Source: Hyphococcus sp.
Lineage (GTDB): Bacteria; Pseudomonadota; Alphaproteobacteria; Caulobacterales; Parvularculaceae
Length of the DNA: 64,000 nucleotides
NCBI GenBank assembly: GCA_028281665.1
Contig: JANQJK010000019.1
Coordinates: forward strand, 1-64,000
Direction: 5' to 3'
The notes beneath the pieces are model-generated. The model ran no database searches. It was not told the origin of the DNA and worked only from the letters and a program-made list of their open reading frames with translations. Within the stretch, counting starts at the first letter, position 1, and every line of letters begins with the position of its first letter. Shown here piece by piece: positions 42,384-53,544 of this stretch. The translations under genes were made by a program, and so were the position numbers.

Positions 42384-44435
42384 TCACCAAATCCGGACCC
42401 GGTCCGCCGGCGCCAAGTATAGATCGTCGTCTTCAGTAACGCCGAATGCGTCGTACCAGGCGTCGAGGTTCCGGACGACGCCGTTCACCCGATATTTCGG
42501 CGGGCTGTGGGGATCGGTTACGAGACGTCGACGGGTTTCGTCTTCCCGGGCCTTGGCGCGCCAGACCTGCGCCCAGCCGAGGAAGAAGCGTTGATCTCCG
42601 GTCAGGCCGTCGATTACCGGCGCTTCCCCGGCGCAGCAGGCGTCAAGATGGCGTTGATAGGCGGCGTGACCCATCTGCAATCCGCCGAGATCGCCAATGT
42701 TCTCGCCCATGGTCAGCGTGCCGTTGATGTTGAGGCCCTCAACCGGCTCATAGGCGTCGTATTGTGCGCCGAGCACATCGGCTTTCGCCTGAAAGCGCTC
42801 ATTGGCCGCTTCCGTCCACCAGTCGCGGATACGGCCTTTCTCGTCGAACCGGCGGCCCTGATCGTCGAAGCCATGTCCGATCTCGTGTCCGATCACCGCG
42901 CCGATGGCGCCGTAGTTCACCGCGGCGTCCGCGTTCGGATCGAAGAACGGCGGTTGCAGGATGCCCGCCGGAAACGTGATCTGATTGAGCAGCGGGCTGT
43001 AGGACGCGTTCACGGTCTGTGGCGGATACGGCCAGAGATCGCGGTCAACAGGTCCGTCCAGGCGCTTCAGCTGTTCGTTCCATTGGAACTCCCGGACGGC
43101 AAACGTATTTTCGATCAATGCGCCCGGTTTGATTTCAAGCGGCGCATAATCGATCCACTTCTCCGTAAAGCCGATCCTCGGCTCGAAGGTTGAAAGTTTG
43201 AGCAACGCCTGCGCGCGCGTTTCATCGTCCATCCATTCATTGTTCCGCAGGCGCTCTTCAAATGCGGCGACCAGGTTGTCGACCAGCGTTTGCATTTGCG
43301 CCTTGTAGTCTGCCGGGAAGTGGCGATCGACGTATATCTGTCCAACGGCTTCGCCGATGCCGCCATTGACGATCTGAACGCCGCGCTTCCAGCGCTCTCG
43401 CTGTTCTTCCGTGCCGCGCAGTGTTTTGCCGAAGAACTCGAACGACGCTTCGTCGAAGGCGCTCGAAAGACGGCTTGCGTTATTGTTGATCAAGTGGAAT
43501 GCGAGATAGTCCTTGACGACGTTGAGGGGCGTTTCCGCGAACAGTTCGCCGGCGGCCTTGATGGCGGAAGGCTGCGCCACGACAAAAGTCTCCACCGCGG
43601 AGAGGCCGGATTCTTCAAGAACAATATCCCAGTTGAAATCGGGCGCCGTCGCTTTCAGCTCGTCCTGGCTCATCGGGTTGTAGATTTTCTGGATGTTGCG
43701 GGAATCCTCCGCGCTCCAGTGTACTTCCGCCAACGCTGTCTCAAGGGCAATCACGGCGTCGGCGCGGGCGCCTGCGTTTTCGAGGCCTGCAAGCGACAGA
43801 ACTTTTGTTACGTAGACATCATACGCGTCCCGGTACCGGTCAAACTTTTCGTCATCTTTCATGTAATAGTCGCGATCCGGCATGCCGAGACCGGACTGAC
43901 CGACAAATACGATGTACCGCGTCGTATCCGCAGGGTCGGGAATAATGCCGCCGCCGAATGGCGCGTCTCCGTGAAGACTGGCGTAGGCGCGGTTGAGATC
44001 TTCCTGTGAGCTGATGGCGAAGATCTTCTCAAGGTGACCGGCAATCGGCGCCGCCCCTTTCTCGTTCAACGCATCGATATTCATCCAGGAGGCGTAATAG
44101 TCGCCGACTTTCTGTTCCAGGGATCCGGGCGCCGCATCCGTTGCCACAAGTTCTTCGACAATGGCGCGCACGTCCGCTTCCGCGTCGAGGCGCAGTTGAT
44201 CGAACATGCCGTAGCGGGAAAGGTCGGCTGGGATCGCCGTATTCGCAAGCCACGTTCCGTTTGCATATTCTGCAAAATCATCGCCCGGCTTTACGGACAG
44301 ATCCCGTTGATCAAGCTCGACGCCCCAGGCGCCGAGTTCGGCCGTCGGTTCCGCCGGCAGCGTCGTGCAGGCGTTGAGCGCAACCGCGCCAAGTATTGCG
44401 AGGCTTGCCGCCCCCGGTCTGCGTTTCAGTTTCAT
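42384..44435 (-). CDS. M13-family metalloendopeptidase, lipoprotein
   Basis: The 683-aa protein belongs to the neprilysin/PepO family. It has a lipobox (LNAC near residue 23), the zinc motif IGHEIGHGFDDQGRRFD (HExxH), and downstream NIGDLGG (third ligand region) and RVNGVVRNLDAWYDAFGV near the end. It should be an outer-membrane or periplasmic peptidase. It is between greA and carB with normal base use. Confidence 0.93.
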   Translation of the reverse strand: MKLKRRPGAASLAILGAVALNACTTLPAEPTAELGAWGVELDQRDLSVKPGDDFAEYANGTWLANTAIPADLSRYGMFDQLRLDAEADVRAIVEELVATDAAPGSLEQKVGDYYASWMNIDALNEKGAAPIAGHLEKIFAISSQEDLNRAYASLHGDAPFGGGIIPDPADTTRYIVFVGQSGLGMPDRDYYMKDDEKFDRYRDAYDVYVTKVLSLAGLENAGARADAVIALETALAEVHWSAEDSRNIQKIYNPMSQDELKATAPDFNWDIVLEESGLSAVETFVVAQPSAIKAAGELFAETPLNVVKDYLAFHLINNNASRLSSAFDEASFEFFGKTLRGTEEQRERWKRGVQIVNGGIGEAVGQIYVDRHFPADYKAQMQTLVDNLVAAFEERLRNNEWMDDETRAQALLKLSTFEPRIGFTEKWIDYAPLEIKPGALIENTFAVREFQWNEQLKRLDGPVDRDLWPYPPQTVNASYSPLLNQITFPAGILQPPFFDPNADAAVNYGAIGAVIGHEIGHGFDDQGRRFDEKGRIRDWWTEAANERFQAKADVLGAQYDAYEPVEGLNINGTLTMGENIGDLGGLQMGHAAYQRHLDACCAGEAPVIDGLTGDQRFFLGWAQVWRAKAREDETRRRLVTDPHSPPKYRVNGVVRNLDAWYDAFGVTEDDDLYLAPADRVRIW

Positions 44436-44560
44436 GGATTATGCCCCTTCGCATTCCAGATATGCCAATGCGCGTCGTCCCCCTCGCATCCGGCGGTGGC
44501 GGAAATCATAGCGGACCGGGGACAGCGGTGAAACACGGAGCGCCGCGCCGGGCAGGCGTT

Positions 44561-47500
44561 TTATCGCTTAAAATAGGATTGCAGCGGGGCGACTTCGACG
44601 CCGCCGGCGCGCAGTGCTTCAATGGCGCGAACGGCGGCGCGGGCGCCGGCCGCTGTCGTAATGCACGGAATTTTCTGGGCGAGGGCGGTCGTGCGAATGG
44701 ACCGCGAATCCTTGATCGCCTGCGCGCCTTCCGTCGTATTGAACACAAGCTGAACGTCGCCGTTTTTCAGCGCGTCGACAATATGCGGGCGCCCTTCGAG
44801 GACTTTGTTGACGACCTCGACGTCAAGGTTGCGGGATTTGAAAAACTCCGCCGTGCCGCGGGTCGCGATGATGGTGAAACCCATCTCCAGAAGCTTCTCG
44901 GCGGCCGGGGCCATTGCGTCCTTGTCCGCGTTCTTCAATGAAATGAAGACACGTCCCTCAAGCGGCATGTGGGCGCCGGCCGCGATCAGGCTTTTGAGGC
45001 GCGCCTTTGCAAATCCGGCGTCAATGCCCATGACTTCGCCCGTCGATCGCATCTCCGGCCCCAGCACCGTATCGACGCCGGGAAACCGTGAGAACGGGAA
45101 GACGACTTCCTTCACGGACATGTGCGCCGGCGTTGTTGTCGGCAGCGCCATCCTGGAGAGTTTTTCTCCCGCCATTACTTTCGCCGCAATGCGCGCGATC
45201 GGCAGGCCCGTTGATTTTGCGACGAATGGCGCCGTGCGCGATGCGCGCGGATTGACTTCCAGTATATAGATTACGTCGTCCTTGATCGCATACTGAACAT
45301 TCATCAGACCGACGACGCCGAGCGCCCTGGCGAGGGAAACAGTCTGCTCCTCAAGCGCGGCGACCGTCTCGTCGGAGAGCGTGTATGGCGGCAGCGAACA
45401 GGCGCTGTCGCCCGAGTGAACGCCGGCTTCCTCAATGTGCTCCATCACGCCGGCGATAAAAACATCATCGCCGTCGCAGATGGCGTCCACATCGACCTCG
45501 ACGGCGTTCTGAAGATACTGGTCGAGAAGAAGCGGTTCCTTATCGCTGATTTCGATCTGCGCCGTGGCAAGGTAATGGCGCAGTCCCGCCTCGTCGCGCA
45601 CGATCTCCATTGCTCGCCCGCCCAAGACATAGGAAGGCCGCGTCACCAGCGGATAGCCAACGGACTCAGCAATCTCGGCGGCGGCCTCGCGGGTCGGCGC
45701 GGTGGCGTTCCTCGGCTGCTTCAGGCCAAGGTCGTTGACGAGCTTTTGAAACCGCTCCCGGTCTTCCGCGAGATCGATGGCGTCCGAGGGCGTTCCGAGA
45801 ATGGGAACGTTTTCGGCGTCGAGCGTGTTCGCAAGTTTCAGGGGCGTCTGTCCGCCATACTGGACGATGACGCCCAAGAGCGTGCCGGCCTGCCGTTCGG
45901 CGTCGACGATTTCGAGAACGTCCTCGGCGGTGAGCGGTTCGAAATACAATCGGTCTGATGTGTCGTAATCGGTTGAGACTGTCTCCGGATTGCAGTTCAC
46001 CATGACCGACTCGACATCGATATCGGCAAGCGCAAAGGCGGCGTGACAACAGCAATAGTCAAATTCGATGCCTTGTCCGATGCGGTTGGGGCCGCCGCCG
46101 AGAATGATAACCTTCTTCCGATCCGACGGGCGCGATTCGCATTCAACAGCGTCACCGTAAGGCGGTTCGTAGGCGGAATACATATAGGGCGTCTTCGCCG
46201 CGAACTCCGCCGCGCAGGTGTCGACGCGTTTGTAAATCGGTCTGACGCCGCGTTCGCGTCGGAACTCGCGCACTTCTTTTTCGTCGCCGTCGCATAATTG
46301 CGCCAGCCGTTTGTCGGAAAAGCCCATGGCTTTAAGTCGTCGCAAGACCGCCGCGTCGCTGGGCAGTCCTTCCGCGGCGACCGTTTGTTCCGCGACGATG
46401 ATTTCCTCGATGCGGTCAAGGAACCACGGATCATACTGGGTGATGGCGCGAACCTGCTCTATTGGCAGACCATGCCGGATGGCCTGAGCCGTGACGCGCA
46501 GACGGTCTGGCGTCGGCGCGGCGAGGGCGGCGCGGAAAGCGTTGGCGTCGTCGCTTTCGCCAAGCCCCGGAATCTCGATGGGATCGAGGCCGCACAGATC
46601 GGTTTCGAGCGAGCGCATGGCTTTCTGCATGGACTCTGCAAATGTGCGTCCGATGGCCATGGCTTCGCCGACTGACTTCATGGCCGTGGAGAGCATCGGT
46701 TCCGCGCCCGGAAACTTTTCGAACGCAAAGCGCGGAATTTTTGTGACAACGTAATCGATAGTCGGCTCAAAGGCTGCCGGCGTCGCGCCGGTGATGTCGT
46801 TGTCCAGTTCGTCAAGCGTGTAGCCGACGGCGAGTTTGGCCGCGATCCGTGCGATCGGAAAGCCGGTCGCTTTGGACGCAAGGGCCGACGAGCGGGATAC
46901 GCGCGGGTTCATTTCGATAACGACGAGCCGGCCGTCGTCTGGATTAACGGCGAACTGAACGTTGGAGCCGCCGGTTTCGACGCCGATCTCGCGCATGACC
47001 GCAATGGATGCGTTACGCATAATCTGAAATTCTTTGTCGGTCAGCGTCAGTGCGGGCGCGACGGTGATCGAGTCGCCGGTGTGGACGCCCATAGGATCGA
47101 CATTCTCGATGGAGCAGATGATGACGCAGTTATCCACCTTGTCGCGGACCACCTCCATCTCGAATTCCTTCCACCCGAGGAGGCTTTCGTCGATCAGCAC
47201 CTGCCCGACGGGAGACGCGTCGATCCCGGTACGGATGTAATACTCGAATTCTTCGCGGTTGTAGGCGACGCCCCCGCCGGTTCCGCCCAGTGTAAAGGCG
47301 GGGCGAATAATCGCCGGCAGGCCGATGTCGTCGATCACGTGCAGGGCTTCGGCAATCCCGCTTGCACGGTCATAGCCGATGATCTGGCCGTCGTCGTCCT
47401 TTATCGGCGGCGATGACGCGATGGCGGAGCGGGGGTTTTCGAGGCCGATTTTTTCCATTGCGGCGCGAAACTTTTCGCGGTCTTCGGCCTTTTCGATAAC

Positions 47501-47863
47501 GTCGGCGCGGGCGCCGATCATCTCCACGCCATGCTTTTCAAGAACGCCGGACTGCTCCAGCTCCAGCGCGCAATTCAGCGCCGTCTGTCCGCCCATGGTC
47601 GGCAGGAGCGCGTCGGGTTTTTCGCGCTCGATAATTTTTTCCACAAACTCCGGGGTGATCGGCTCGATATAGGTGGCGTCGGCAAGCTCCGGATCCGTCA
47701 TGATCGTTGCCGGATTGGAGTTGACCAGAATGACGCGGAAGCCTTCCTCCTTGAGTGCTTTCACGGCCTGGACGCCGGAGTAGTCAAATTCGCAGGCCTG
47801 CCCGATGACGATGGGCCCGGCGCCAATGATCAGGATGGAGGATAAATCGCTGCGTTTTGGCAT
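44561..47863 (-). CDS. carB: Carbamoyl-phosphate synthase large subunit
   Basis: CarB makes carbamoyl phosphate for pyrimidines and arginine. The 1100-aa protein has duplicated ATP-grasp halves ([17 protein letters not shown] and [17 protein letters not shown]), [11 protein letters not shown] and [13 protein letters not shown], and an allosteric MGS-type C-terminus. carA is not adjacent; it lies 5.7 kb away on the same strand. Confidence 0.98.
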   Translation of the reverse strand: MPKRSDLSSILIIGAGPIVIGQACEFDYSGVQAVKALKEEGFRVILVNSNPATIMTDPELADATYIEPITPEFVEKIIEREKPDALLPTMGGQTALNCALELEQSGVLEKHGVEMIGARADVIEKAEDREKFRAAMEKIGLENPRSAIASSPPIKDDDGQIIGYDRASGIAEALHVIDDIGLPAIIRPAFTLGGTGGGVAYNREEFEYYIRTGIDASPVGQVLIDESLLGWKEFEMEVVRDKVDNCVIICSIENVDPMGVHTGDSITVAPALTLTDKEFQIMRNASIAVMREIGVETGGSNVQFAVNPDDGRLVVIEMNPRVSRSSALASKATGFPIARIAAKLAVGYTLDELDNDITGATPAAFEPTIDYVVTKIPRFAFEKFPGAEPMLSTAMKSVGEAMAIGRTFAESMQKAMRSLETDLCGLDPIEIPGLGESDDANAFRAALAAPTPDRLRVTAQAIRHGLPIEQVRAITQYDPWFLDRIEEIIVAEQTVAAEGLPSDAAVLRRLKAMGFSDKRLAQLCDGDEKEVREFRRERGVRPIYKRVDTCAAEFAAKTPYMYSAYEPPYGDAVECESRPSDRKKVIILGGGPNRIGQGIEFDYCCCHAAFALADIDVESVMVNCNPETVSTDYDTSDRLYFEPLTAEDVLEIVDAERQAGTLLGVIVQYGGQTPLKLANTLDAENVPILGTPSDAIDLAEDRERFQKLVNDLGLKQPRNATAPTREAAAEIAESVGYPLVTRPSYVLGGRAMEIVRDEAGLRHYLATAQIEISDKEPLLLDQYLQNAVEVDVDAICDGDDVFIAGVMEHIEEAGVHSGDSACSLPPYTLSDETVAALEEQTVSLARALGVVGLMNVQYAIKDDVIYILEVNPRASRTAPFVAKSTGLPIARIAAKVMAGEKLSRMALPTTTPAHMSVKEVVFPFSRFPGVDTVLGPEMRSTGEVMGIDAGFAKARLKSLIAAGAHMPLEGRVFISLKNADKDAMAPAAEKLLEMGFTIIATRGTAEFFKSRNLDVEVVNKVLEGRPHIVDALKNGDVQLVFNTTEGAQAIKDSRSIRTTALAQKIPCITTAAGARAAVRAIEALRAGGVEVAPLQSYFKR

Positions 47864-48069
47864 CTCTACTCGCGCGCAATCTCGCCTTCAGCGCACCGTA
47901 TCAGGCGGCGCGCGTCGCGCGAGGGAATCAATTGTCGATTAAAGCGGTGTCTTAGGTGAAGCGTTCGCAAAGGGAAAGCCCTTTTGCGCTGTAATTCTCG
48001 GACTTTCGCTTGACAACCGGTCGCATGCCTTACAACCCGGTCTTATAGGGAGACATAGGGCGGGCAGCG

Positions 48070-49419
48070 ATGACCAAAAAAGACGCGTCCCAATCTAGGG
48101 CCATTGTGGCCGGCGCCGGCATTGGGGGCCTAGCGGCCGCCGCCGCGGCGGCCAAGTATTTCGACGAGGTGTTGCTTTTTGAAAAGGACCCGACGCCGGA
48201 ACGCCGCTCTGCGCGGCCCGGCGTCGCGCAGGGACGCCACACGCACCTGATGCTGCGCGGGGGCGCGGCGGCGCTCGATTCGCTTTTGCCGGGTTTTTCG
48301 GACGACATGGCCGGGGCGGGGGCGGCGGTTTATGACGTTGGCGCTGACTTCCCGGTGTTCGATTATAACTCATGGCGGTCGCGCTTTCGCCATGACGTGC
48401 CGATGCAGATCATGAGCCGGCCGGCGCTGGAGCATCTGTTATGCGATAGGGTCACGCGCCTCGATAATGTTTCGATCCGTCATCGGGAAAGCGTCGAAAG
48501 CATTGTTCTTGAAAATGGCGAAGTGCGCGGCGTTCGGCTGAAGGGGCGCGACGGCGCAGAGACATTGAGCGCCGATTTCGTTGTCGACGCCCGCGGGCGC
48601 AGCGGCGCCCTGGCGCGCGATCTGGCGGCGGCCGGTTATGGCGATACGCCGGAAACCGTAATCGGCATCGACATGACGTACTCCTCGGGCCACTTTCGTC
48701 TGCCGCGACCGGCGGGCGATACGGATAAGGCGATGCTTTTCCGCTGCGATCCGCCCGGCACGCGTTTTGGCTTGATTACCGCCATTGAGGACGGCGAATG
48801 GTCGGTCACGCTGGCGGGCCGCGGCGAGGATGCGCCGCCGACGGATCTCTCCGGATTTTTTGCCTATGCAAAAAGTTTTGACACGGATCGTTTTTACGAA
48901 TTCATCAAAGACGGCGAACTTGTCGGCGATTTGCACCGGTACAAGAAGCCGAAAGCGGTTTGGCGCCGGTTTGATCAGTTGAACGAATTCCCCGCGCGAC
49001 TTGCGCCGATAGGCGACGTGATCACCAGCTTCAATCCGATTTTTGCGCAAGGCATGACAGTCGCGGCGCTTCAGGCGGTGGCATTGTCGGAGACATTATC
49101 CGATCACGCCGCAAACGATGGCGGTTTCTTCCGCGCCTATATCGACAAGGCCCTCGTTGCGAGCGAAAGCGCCTGGCGCCTCGCAGCGCTCACCGACTTC
49201 GCCTATCCCCAGGTTACGGGCGAAGCGCCGCCCGACGTAGAGACGTTTTCGCAACTGACCCACGCGGTAAAGCTCGTGGCTGATGAAAACCCTGCCGTTC
49301 AGCGAACGTTCCTCAAGGTCATTCACATGGAGGAGCCGGAAACGGTTCTTCAGACGCCGGAAATCATGGCCCTTGTGATGCAGAAACTTGGCGAGCTGAA
49401 TGCATCTTCGGGCGTTTGA
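48070..49419 (+). CDS. FAD-dependent oxidoreductase/monooxygenase
   Basis: The 449-aa protein has the FAD-binding VAGAGIGGLAAAAAAAKYF (N-terminus), GVAQGRHTHLMLRGG typical of a subgroup related to epoxidases and geranylgeranyl reductases, FVVDARGRSG and IGDVITSFNPIFAQGMTVAALQA at the second FAD contact. The substrate is unknown. It is divergent from carB. Confidence 0.85.
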   Translation: MTKKDASQSRAIVAGAGIGGLAAAAAAAKYFDEVLLFEKDPTPERRSARPGVAQGRHTHLMLRGGAAALDSLLPGFSDDMAGAGAAVYDVGADFPVFDYNSWRSRFRHDVPMQIMSRPALEHLLCDRVTRLDNVSIRHRESVESIVLENGEVRGVRLKGRDGAETLSADFVVDARGRSGALARDLAAAGYGDTPETVIGIDMTYSSGHFRLPRPAGDTDKAMLFRCDPPGTRFGLITAIEDGEWSVTLAGRGEDAPPTDLSGFFAYAKSFDTDRFYEFIKDGELVGDLHRYKKPKAVWRRFDQLNEFPARLAPIGDVITSFNPIFAQGMTVAALQAVALSETLSDHAANDGGFFRAYIDKALVASESAWRLAALTDFAYPQVTGEAPPDVETFSQLTHAVKLVADENPAVQRTFLKVIHMEEPETVLQTPEIMALVMQKLGELNASSGV

Positions 49420-49589
49420 CATAAAACCAAAAGGTTTCGTATAAAAAGCAGACCGCACCCCGTTGTCTAACCAAAGTTTTAGCTCCCGTTCACCGATCAT
49501 TCGCTGATGCGGCGTTCGTTCGCGTCGCTTCGTATGCTAGTCTGCGAGCGTCGAACGAATCCTGCGGACAACCAATTCGGGAGAGAGTT

Positions 49590-50594
49590 ATGCGAGGCGT
49601 AACGTTGCTAAGCGCGCTGATCCTCGGTGTTGCGCCGATCAGCGCATCCGCTGAAGAAACCGTCGACATTCGCGAATGGAAAGTTCCTTACGAGGAATCG
49701 CGGCCGCGCGATCCGTTTGCGTATGATGCGACGTCGATCTGGTTTGTGGGCCAGCGCACCGGCTATCTCGCGCACCTCAACGCGGAAACCGGCGACATCC
49801 ACAAAATCGATTTGAAAGAAGGGTCAGGGCCCCACAATCTTATCGTCGGTTCTGACGGCGTTGTCTGGTATGCAGGCAACAAGACCGCGCTTATCGGCTG
49901 TTATGATCCGGTATCCAAGGAAATCGAAGAAATCGAAATGCCGGATCCCGATGCGCGCGATCCGCATACGCTGATTTTCGATGCCGGCGAGGAGAATATC
50001 TGGTTCACCCTTCAGGGGTCCAACATGATCGGCAGGCTGAATATCGAAACGCGAAAAGTCGATCTCATTGCGTCAAAGACTGAGCGCTCCCGGCCATATG
50101 GGATCAAGCTGGCGCCGGACGGGTCGATCTGGGTGGCGCTGTTCGGAACGTCAAAGCTCGCCCGGATCGATGCAGAGACGATGGAGCTGACGGAAGTCGA
50201 TCTGCCCCGCGATACCGCCCGGCCGCGACGGCTCGAAGTCCTTGATGACGGCGGCGTGTGGTATGTGGATTACGCTGGCGGCGTTCTCGGCAAGTACGAT
50301 CCCGCCGCGAAGGCGTTTGAGGAATGGGTGCTGCCGCAAGGCGAGGGTGCGCGACCCTACGGGATGGCGTCGGACCGCGAGGGACGGCTCTGGATGGTCG
50401 CCACCGGCGTTTCACCGAACGTGTTTCTGGGTTTCGATCCCGATCGGGAAGAATTCTTCGGCTCTACCGACATCCCGTCAGGCGGCGGAACGGTGCGGCA
50501 TATGCATTACCATCGGCCATCGGGCGCCGTGTGGTTCGGCGCTGACACGAATTACATCGGCCGCGCTGTGGTTGCGCCGCCGCTGACGGAGTAA
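49590..50594 (+). CDS. Exported Vgb-like beta-propeller lyase
   Basis: The 334-aa protein has a signal peptide (MRGVTLLSALILGVAPISASA) and repeated blades of the virginiamycin B lyase/SMP-30-like type: GPHNLIVGSDGVVWYAG, RPYGIKLAPDGSIWVALFG and ARPYGMASDREGRLWMVAT. It is probably periplasmic. A c-type-haem-motif protein follows after 3 bp, so the two likely work together in an electron-transfer or sensing role; this is inference. Confidence 0.83.
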   Translation: MRGVTLLSALILGVAPISASAEETVDIREWKVPYEESRPRDPFAYDATSIWFVGQRTGYLAHLNAETGDIHKIDLKEGSGPHNLIVGSDGVVWYAGNKTALIGCYDPVSKEIEEIEMPDPDARDPHTLIFDAGEENIWFTLQGSNMIGRLNIETRKVDLIASKTERSRPYGIKLAPDGSIWVALFGTSKLARIDAETMELTEVDLPRDTARPRRLEVLDDGGVWYVDYAGGVLGKYDPAAKAFEEWVLPQGEGARPYGMASDREGRLWMVATGVSPNVFLGFDPDREEFFGSTDIPSGGGTVRHMHYHRPSGAVWFGADTNYIGRAVVAPPLTE

Positions 50595-50597
50595 AAC

Positions 50598-51116
50598 TTG
50601 CGACTACATTGCTTTTGCGTCGCCATGTTGGTTGCATCCGTCGCGTCGCCGGCGACTGCGCATCCGGAGGGCGCGCCCTGGGGCTCCGCCGATCCGGATA
50701 CGCTGAACTCCTGTGCGTCGTGCCATTTTGATCACGAACCGGTTGGGCGGTCGCAATCCTTACTTGTGGCGGGGCTGCCCGAATATGCCGAGGCAGGCGA
50801 AGAATACGAAGTCACGCTTCGTTTAGACGCCGGCGGCGCGGCAGGCGCCGGCTTTCTGCTTTCCGCCTCGACCGGCGCATTTGGAGCGATCAATGACTTC
50901 GTGGAAGTGAACGGCAGCGAAGCGCGATCGGTGAAGCCGTCGCTGCCGCGCAACGGCTTTACGGAATGGTCGTTCATCTGGCGCGCTGGGGCGCAAACTC
51001 CGGACATCGTCACGTTTCGCGCAGCGGCAATCGCGTCCGACAACGATCAATCGCCATTTGGCGACGAACTGCATTTCCGAAAGTTCGAAGTGTTGATGCG
51101 GACGGGCGAAGACTGA
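50598..51116 (+). CDS. Exported protein with CxxCH motif (choice-of-anchor V type)
   Basis: The 172-aa protein starts at TTG with GGAG just before it and has a signal peptide. CASCH (Cys39, Cys42, His43) is a covalent haem-binding signature. The rest (LLVAGLPEYAEAGEEYEVTLRLDAGGAAGAGFLLSAS) resembles a Reeler/choice-of-anchor V beta domain. Its start is 3 bp after the Vgb-like gene stop, indicating coupling. Confidence 0.75.
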   Translation: MRLHCFCVAMLVASVASPATAHPEGAPWGSADPDTLNSCASCHFDHEPVGRSQSLLVAGLPEYAEAGEEYEVTLRLDAGGAAGAGFLLSASTGAFGAINDFVEVNGSEARSVKPSLPRNGFTEWSFIWRAGAQTPDIVTFRAAAIASDNDQSPFGDELHFRKFEVLMRTGED

Positions 51117-51117
51117 T

Positions 51118-51852
51118 TTACGTCCAGCGTTTTGAGAGTTTCTGGTCCATCTCATTGGCGCCGGTTTTCTTTGCGCCGCCATAGCCGGTGATGTTGTCTC
51201 CGACAAATGGATTGGTCTTGCGCTCCTGGCCAAAGGTCGAGGTGGGGCCATGGCCCGGCACGAACTGCATGTCGTCGCCCAGCGCCCATAGCTTGCCGGT
51301 AATGGAATCGATCAGCGTCTGATGATCGCCGCGGGGGAAATCCGTCCGCCCGATCGAGCCCGCAAACAGAACGTCCCCCACGAACGCGATGCGCGCGCCA
51401 TCGTGATAGATGACCACATGCCCCGGCGTATGGCCCGGCGTGTATGCCACGTCGAAGCGGATGCCGTCGAGTTCAAGCACATCGCCGTCATTGAGCCAGC
51501 GGTCGGGTTTACAGTCCTCGCCCATGCCCGGCTGTCCGTAATGCGCCCAGTGGCTCGCGATCTCGTCCAGCCAGAAAGTGTCTTCCTTGTGCGGCCCGAT
51601 AATCGGCGCGCCGGTTTTGCGCTTTACGGCCTCCGCGCCGCCCGCATGATCGAGATGTCCATGGGTGAGCCAGATCTGTTCGATTGTCGCGCTGAACTCA
51701 TCGGCCGCCGCCAGAATCTTTTCGGGCTCGCCGCCCGGATCGACAACGGCCGCCTTGCCGGAGGGCGCCTTGATGATCGAGCAATTCTGCTGAAACGGCG
51801 TCACCGGGACGACGCGGATCTGAAACGGCGGCTGGTTCTGCGGTTCTGTCAT
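51118..51852 (-). CDS. Metallo-beta-lactamase-fold hydrolase (glyoxalase II-like)
   Basis: The 244-aa protein has the MBL motif LTHGHLDHAGG, VAYTPGHTPGHVVIYHDG, FVGDVLFAGSIGRTDFP and FVPGHGPTSTFGQE, matching the YcbL/GloB-like group that hydrolyses thioesters such as S-lactoylglutathione. Starts at 51852. It is tail to tail with the haem-motif gene. Confidence 0.93.
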   Translation of the reverse strand: MTEPQNQPPFQIRVVPVTPFQQNCSIIKAPSGKAAVVDPGGEPEKILAAADEFSATIEQIWLTHGHLDHAGGAEAVKRKTGAPIIGPHKEDTFWLDEIASHWAHYGQPGMGEDCKPDRWLNDGDVLELDGIRFDVAYTPGHTPGHVVIYHDGARIAFVGDVLFAGSIGRTDFPRGDHQTLIDSITGKLWALGDDMQFVPGHGPTSTFGQERKTNPFVGDNITGYGGAKKTGANEMDQKLSKRWT

Positions 51853-51877
51853 GACGGGTGTTCTAGCGGCAATATTG

Positions 51878-52297
51878 TCAGGCTGAAACTGCGCGAAGCG
51901 TCACAATCGCCATGGCGCAGTGCGTGCGCTCCCCGTCTTTTTCACCGTAAACATTGGAGTGGACGACGCCGACCGTGCCGCCGCTGGAGATGACCGTCGC
52001 TTCGGCGGCGAGCTTGTCGCCGGTCGCCGGCTTCATGAAATTGATTTTGAGTTCGATCGTCAGGCAAATGCGACCTTCCGGCAGCACCGATGCATAGGCC
52101 GCCCCCGCCGCATGATCGGCGAGGCCGGTGACGACGCCCGCATGCACGTATCCCACGAACTGTGTCAGGTCCTCCCGCGGCGTCAACTCCAGCGTCACGG
52201 CGCCGGCTTCGAAGTCGCGGACTTTAAAGCCCGACGCCTTGGTGAACCCGGTATCGGTGATCTTTTCGAATACGGCTTTCAAATCTTCTTTTTGCAT
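51878..52297 (-). CDS. PaaI-family hotdog thioesterase
   Basis: The 139-aa protein has the hotdog pattern FVGYVHAGVVTGLADHAAGAAY and LTIELKINFMKPATGDKLAAEA. It should hydrolyse acyl-CoA thioesters. It lies 25 bp upstream of the MBL gene on the same strand, a plausible pair. Confidence 0.9.
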   Translation of the reverse strand: MQKEDLKAVFEKITDTGFTKASGFKVRDFEAGAVTLELTPREDLTQFVGYVHAGVVTGLADHAAGAAYASVLPEGRICLTIELKINFMKPATGDKLAAEATVISSGGTVGVVHSNVYGEKDGERTHCAMAIVTLRAVSA

Positions 52298-52374
52298 GAG
52301 CGGAGAGTAGGCGAGGGTGCGCCCGCTGAAAATCGGATTTTGCAGTAACGCCGCTCTGGGCCATAAGTCGCGTC

Positions 52375-53544
52375 ATGCCTTTACAGATTTCCAATCGCGA
52401 TGCGCGCCGGTTGTGGCTTGAGCGTCAGGGGCTCGCCGCCGCGCCGACAGGACCGGCGACGAATGACGATCTGATGGACGTCGTCAACAAGCTGGGTTTC
52501 GTGCAGCTTGATACAATCCGTGTTGTCGCGCGCGCCCATGATCATATTCTGTGGTCCCGTCGCCAACGATATCGCGAAGGGATGCTTGACCGTCTCGTTA
52601 AGGAAAGACTGGCGTTCGAGCACTTCACGCACGACGCCTCGGTTCTGCCGATGACGTCTTACCCCTATTGGCGCCGTCAGTTCGACCGCATGCGCGACCG
52701 CATAGACGGTTCAGGTTGGCGCAAGGCGATGCCGTCGGATAGGGAATGCGACGCGATCCTGAAACGGATCGCTGAGGAGGGCCCCCTGTCGACCAGGGAT
52801 TTCGAAGCGGCGAAAAAGAAATCCGATCACGCCTGGGCTCGCCCGCCCCACAAATACGCGCTCGATTATTACTGGCACGCCGGGTTGCTCGCAACGTGCC
52901 ACCGCAAGAAGTTCATTAAGCACTATGCGTTGCGTGAAAACGTCATTCCGCCGGACGTACTGTCAAAAGAGGTCAGCGATGCAAGGCAATTGAATTGGCT
53001 CTGCGAAAACGCGCTTGCGCGGCTGGGATTCGGTACAGAGGGCGACATACAGCGTTTCTGGGACGCCGCCGATCTTGACGAGGTCAAGGCGTGGGCAAAG
53101 CGAAGGCGCAGGAAACTTGTCGACGTTGAGATTACGTGCGCAGACAAATCTATCATGAAAGCGGTGGCGCCGGCGGATATCGAAGATCGCCTCGCCGCCG
53201 CACCGGCCCCGACAAGTCGCTTGCGTATTCTAAACCCGTTCGACCCGGCAGCGCGCGATCGCAGTCGTCTGGCGCGGCTGTTTGGTTTTGATTATCGCAT
53301 CGAGATTTTCGTGCCCGCTGCAAAACGTCAGTACGGCTACTACGTATATCCGATTTTAGAAGGCGACCGCTTTGTCGGTCGCATAGAGGCGAAATCGGAC
53401 CGCAAAGCCGGCGTTCTATCCATCGAAAAACTATGGTGGGAGCGCGGCGTCAGGGAAACCGCGGCGCGCCTTGCCAAACTGGATGCCGAGCTTGAGAGGA
53501 TGGCGCGGTTTGTCGGGCTGGAAGAGGTTGTCCGGCGCGCCTAG
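52375..53544 (+). CDS. YcaQ/AlkX-family DNA glycosylase
   Basis: Members unhook DNA interstrand crosslinks. The 389-aa protein has winged-helix repeats and the catalytic QxD motif in FVQLDTIRVV (Q44, D46), with RILNPFDPAARDRSRLARLFGFDYRIEIFVPAAKRQYGYYVYPIL late in the protein. It ends overlapping carA by 4 bp in opposite orientation. Confidence 0.92.
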   Translation: MPLQISNRDARRLWLERQGLAAAPTGPATNDDLMDVVNKLGFVQLDTIRVVARAHDHILWSRRQRYREGMLDRLVKERLAFEHFTHDASVLPMTSYPYWRRQFDRMRDRIDGSGWRKAMPSDRECDAILKRIAEEGPLSTRDFEAAKKKSDHAWARPPHKYALDYYWHAGLLATCHRKKFIKHYALRENVIPPDVLSKEVSDARQLNWLCENALARLGFGTEGDIQRFWDAADLDEVKAWAKRRRRKLVDVEITCADKSIMKAVAPADIEDRLAAAPAPTSRLRILNPFDPAARDRSRLARLFGFDYRIEIFVPAAKRQYGYYVYPILEGDRFVGRIEAKSDRKAGVLSIEKLWWERGVRETAARLAKLDAELERMARFVGLEEVVRRA

